A DNA stretch of 64,000 nt from Fratercula arctica (taxonomy: Eukaryota > Chordata > Aves > Charadriiformes > Alcidae). The notes below the pieces were generated by a model that made no database searches, was not told the origin of the DNA, and saw only the letters and a program-made list of their open reading frames with translations. Both the position numbers and the translations under genes were made by a program. Position 1 is the first letter of the stretch, and each line of letters opens with the position of its first letter. Where the stretch lies: contig CANTUZ010000001.1 in the NCBI GenBank assembly GCA_947846985.1, positions 111,989,757-112,053,756 of the forward strand. The letters run 5' to 3'. Shown piece by piece: positions 60,690 through 64,000 of this stretch.

Positions 60690-60985
60690 TAGAATCATAG
60701 AATCATTTAGGTTGGAAAAGACCTTTAAGATCATTGAGTACAACCACAAAACCAAGTCCACCACTAAACCATCTCCCTAAGTGTCAATGCTACACCTTCA
60801 GGGATGGCAACTCAACCACTTCCCTGGGCAGCCTGTTCCAATGCTTGACAACCCTTTCAGTGAAGAAATTTTTCCTAATATCCAATCTAAACCTCCCCTG
60901 GTGCAACTTGAGGCTGTTTTCTCTCATCCTATCATGTGTTACTTGGGAAAAGAGACTGAGTCCCACCTCGTTACAACCTCCTTTT
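60690..60985 (-). mobile_element. CR1 LINE 3' fragment
   Basis: Minus-strand copy. The left edge agaatcatagaatcatttagg is its 3' end, and it is truncated at right near cgttacaacctccttttgg. Minus-strand ORF2 tail [19 protein letters not shown] and [18 protein letters not shown] is open. Same 3' type as the copies at 3.2, 4.9 and 42.4 kb. Confidence 0.95.
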
Positions 60986-61858
60986 GGGAAGAGAAACAAT
61001 CACAACCAAATAACAAAAGATCCCACAGTAGAAAAAGTATAAAGAAGGTAGCAATTTCAAAGTTAAATTTAACACAAAATGATCCCAGCAGTTCACAATA
61101 GCAGCAGCTAGAATGCAGGTGGTGATTTTTTGGTGCAGCAGTGGGTGGTGAATTTTAGGGCACTTTATATTTAGTTAGCTCAAAGTACAACTGAATTGCT
61201 TTTGAAGAAGCCAAAGCTATTTTAAGCTGGTATTCTGACATAAATAATAATAATAAAAAAAAAAATGCAATATAACAAAAACACACTTGCCTTTTTACAG
61301 TTTTCTCTCTCTCTTCAAGAGGTATGCATTTTCTGGAGGTTTGCTGGGTGTTTTTGTTTGGTTGGTTTGGTTTTTTTTTTCCTGGATGTCTCAGTATTGC
61401 TGAATTCAGGAATCAAAATCATGGACTTTCACCTAGCGGTGAAGATGAAAAATAATTATCCTATCTAATGGACATTTAGAGATATTGATGAAGAAAAATC
61501 AGAAAAAAAAATGATACCAGCTGTGAATCATGCAGCTGCTTTTCCAAGTAAAAAACATGGGGTTTTTTAAAATAATTTTAGAATTTTGAAGATAAAATTT
61601 ACTCTGAATCAAAACAAAATCCAGTCATTCCAAGCTTATGTACCTATGAGAATTGTGACACGTTTTCACTGCAAGAGACCACAAATTCAGTGAAATATAG
61701 TTTCATCAAAAGGTATCTATCTAACCATTTCAATTAATTACATAAATGTATGTGATCTTTCATCTAATTAACAATTCCAAAATGGTTTGTGTAGAGGGAA
61801 GCTGGCATGACATTGAATAGGGGACAGACCATAAAAATGAGTACAAGCAGGAAGTTAC

Positions 61859-61928
61859 TTTTGCTTCAGTCGTAAATAATGTGAAGAATTTGATGCAGCT
61901 GTTCCACAGGGACTCTGTAATGCCAAGA
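61859..61928 (-). CDS. weak candidate exon
   Basis: 70 bases between an acceptor after atatcaaaattctcag and a GTAACT donor: LGITESLWNSCIKFFTLFTT then EAK. Not linked in phase to any other call; could belong to the same gene or be chance. Confidence 0.3.
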
Positions 61929-62100
61929 CTGAGAATTTTGATATTGCTTTCCCCTACCTCATGCTGCAACTAATGCTTGCCAAAATACATCAAGCCAGCA
62001 TCATCATTTACTGATACACAATGTATCATGGAAGTTTGAGATGAACCTTGAACTAACAACATACGTAAAAAATATTTACAAGATTTAAAATAACAAGTAA

Positions 62101-62130
62101 GGGGGGTGGGTGAGGGTGGGAGTTGGGGGG
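62101..62130 (+). other. G-quadruplex motif followed by (GA)n
   Basis: G runs of 6, 3, 3, 3 and 6 with short loops, followed directly by a short AG repeat. Confidence 0.6.
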
Positions 62131-63842
62131 AGAGAGAGAGAGATTACAGTGAACAAGATGCCAAAAATAATGATAGGGCAGGGTAGAGTATTGTTTGGAA
62201 CTAAAAATGTTGCCACAGCTAGCATCTGATAAATTTTCTACAAGATGGTAACCAGATCTTTGGATTTAAGGGCACAGTGTTCCAGTGGAATAAGAAATGA
62301 AGACCGTCTATCCCGTGTCTCAAGTTTAGAGGCCAGGAAAACACTTCAACAGAAAGGAAATGTGATCTGCACAACAACAGTTTCAGACTAGAATCATCAA
62401 TATCTCATATAGGAAATTCAGTGGTTACAGAAACATAGTTTAGACAGCAAAGGAGAGGGAATGCTGAAATGCCAGTTCTACAGACAGGTATCCAAATATA
62501 TGGTAACTTGATGCTGTGAAGGATCCACATCACGGGAATTGCAACTGTGCTTCAAGTTCAACATGTACTTAAGTGTGTTGCTGAACAACAGCACCAATGC
62601 CAGCGGGACAGGCATCTTGTGAGTTCCTGAGGAAACTGGATTTACATTTCTTACTATTCAAAATGTTCACTGGACATCTCACTCTGACAGTTAAGCATCA
62701 ATTAAGATCTGCAGATGACAAAACTTGAAGCTGCAATTATGTAATTTGGGTTATATCCCAGGCTAAATTTACTGAGATTTAACGTACAGCTCTCAGCACA
62801 AATATACTCAAGGTAAAGCCAAGACAAGGATATATTCTGTCTCTTCTCCTTTCTTCTCCCATAGGTTTAGTTCTACTTTTCCTCTCTTTTATGAAATGAG
62901 GCCACTGTCACCTTTTCACTGTGTTTTCCCTGAAGCAAACGTTGCAGCCTTCCCTCACTGCTATCAGGCTTCAACTGTCATCTGGTCTGACTGCACTGTT
63001 TTAGCTACTACTGGCCTCTCCTGCCCATTTGCTCCTGGGGTCTCACTTGCTCTTATTCTGATCCCTGGAGGCTCTACTTTCTCGTCATGACCAAACGGAA
63101 GAATGGGGATCAGTCATGGAAGTGGGTACACTACCACAAGACAGAGACAAACTGAATATTACGTAAAGAAAAAAATAGCCAGCATTCAATTAAGATACTT
63201 TTACTATGTTCTGGTGGCCAGACACACTTTAAAAAAAAACAAGCAAAAAATCATCATAAAGTAGTACAATAGCAAACCCACAACGCTGGAGGAAGATAAA
63301 AGAAATGAACAGTAATGCATTTGTGAAAGCTGACTCACAAAATAGACGTAAAGAGGGATGCATTTTTAGAAAAGAACTGAGCAACAGGGTATATTAGGAT
63401 AAAAATAAATAAATGTGAATTTATGATAAAATTACATTGCATGAGAAACTTTTTTTAGTGGCATATTTACAGTGCTCTGTTTAGACTGTACTAGTGAATT
63501 TCTGGAATAACGTAAAGGCAGAAAAAGGCAAAGAAAGTTGAAACAGCAAAGTAGTAGCAGCTCTTGAACATATGGCTCACAAAACAAAATTAAAAATATT
63601 TGTATTCTCCCTGAGGAAATCAAATTTAAAAGTGAGCACAGCACTGTATAAATACATGGGATCAATGAGTAGGCAAGTGTTCAATTGAATACTAGCAACA
63701 AACTGCAATGGATACAAACTAACAAATATGGTACAGTTAATTTGGCTCAAACTTTTTCAGATGTATGCAGTTTACGTATTAATCTGAAATATATATTCCA
63801 AGGGCCTCTTTTCACTCACAGGTAATAGTATAATAATGGCGG

Positions 63843-63888
63843 ATATATATATGTATATATATAACTTGCATATATGCATATATATGTA
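63843..63888. repeat. AT-dinucleotide-rich tract
   Basis: Runs of TATATA with interspersed G and C (atatatatatgtatatatat, gcatatatgcatatatatg). Confidence 0.85.
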
Positions 63889-64000
63889 AACACATGTACA
63901 CTCACAAGTATCCCAATTTACAGATAAATCATTTCATACAAGTAATTTGGACCACAGGTAGCAACAGTGGTGAAATACTAGGGAAAGAAAAACCTGGATT

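Noticed and set aside
1..64000. tRNA or rRNA genes, CRISPR arrays, bacterial operons
   Set aside because: No cloverleaf, ribosomal or CRISPR repeat-spacer pattern was seen; the sequence is vertebrate nuclear DNA.

Overview
The window looks like AT-rich, intron-scale DNA from a bird. Nine interspersed copies belong to the CR1 LINE family, and the complete ones end in the ATTCTATG-type 3' octamers typical of avian CR1. A solo LTR resembles the ERVL-type LTRs common in birds. I saw no Alu- or L1-like sequence. The older layers are a badly decayed CR1 whose sequence and 3' end resemble turtle/crocodile-type CR1 (11.9-13.6 kb) and a fossil pogo/Tigger-type transposase (30.5-31.5 kb).

The main new result is on the minus strand. 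No frame in the window is a long host ORF. However, a series of short open segments between about 55.8 kb and 15.1 kb is flanked by AG acceptors and GT donors and reads as protein-like sequence. Many neighbours join without breaking the reading frame. The best unbroken chains are: (i) 51,966 > 50,253 > 49,877 > 47,007 > 39,850; (ii) 38,769 > 38,496 > 37,932 > 35,968; (iii) 34,254 > 33,827 > 33,586 > 32,785; (iv) 29,675 > 29,449 > 27,938 > 24,692 > 24,105 > 23,653 > 21,885; (v) 16,286 > 16,081 > 15,164 (acceptor-side coordinates). Between chains the phases do not match, so exons are missing from my list or some calls are wrong. I read this as one large (or two adjacent) intron-rich gene transcribed right to left. 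I do not recognise the protein and give no symbol.

Layout: 1-3.2 kb, nothing recognised. 3.2-5.3 kb, two CR1 copies. 6.2-6.5 kb, a long CCCTT/CCCTTT tract. 8.8-9.1 kb, CR1. 11.9-13.6 kb, ancient CR1. 15.1-39.9 kb, the exon-dense part of the minus-strand gene, with CR1 copies, the pogo fossil and simple repeats in its introns. 41.2-42.9 kb, two CR1 copies in opposite orientation. 46.9-55.8 kb, more exons plus a solo LTR at 54.1-54.8 kb. 55.8-64 kb, mostly unassigned, with one CR1 and two weak exon candidates.

Limits: exons were called by eye from splice signals and frame, and several tempting ones failed internal checks (see rejected items). Confidence is therefore set per exon. RNA-seq or a protein search would settle both the structure and the identity.
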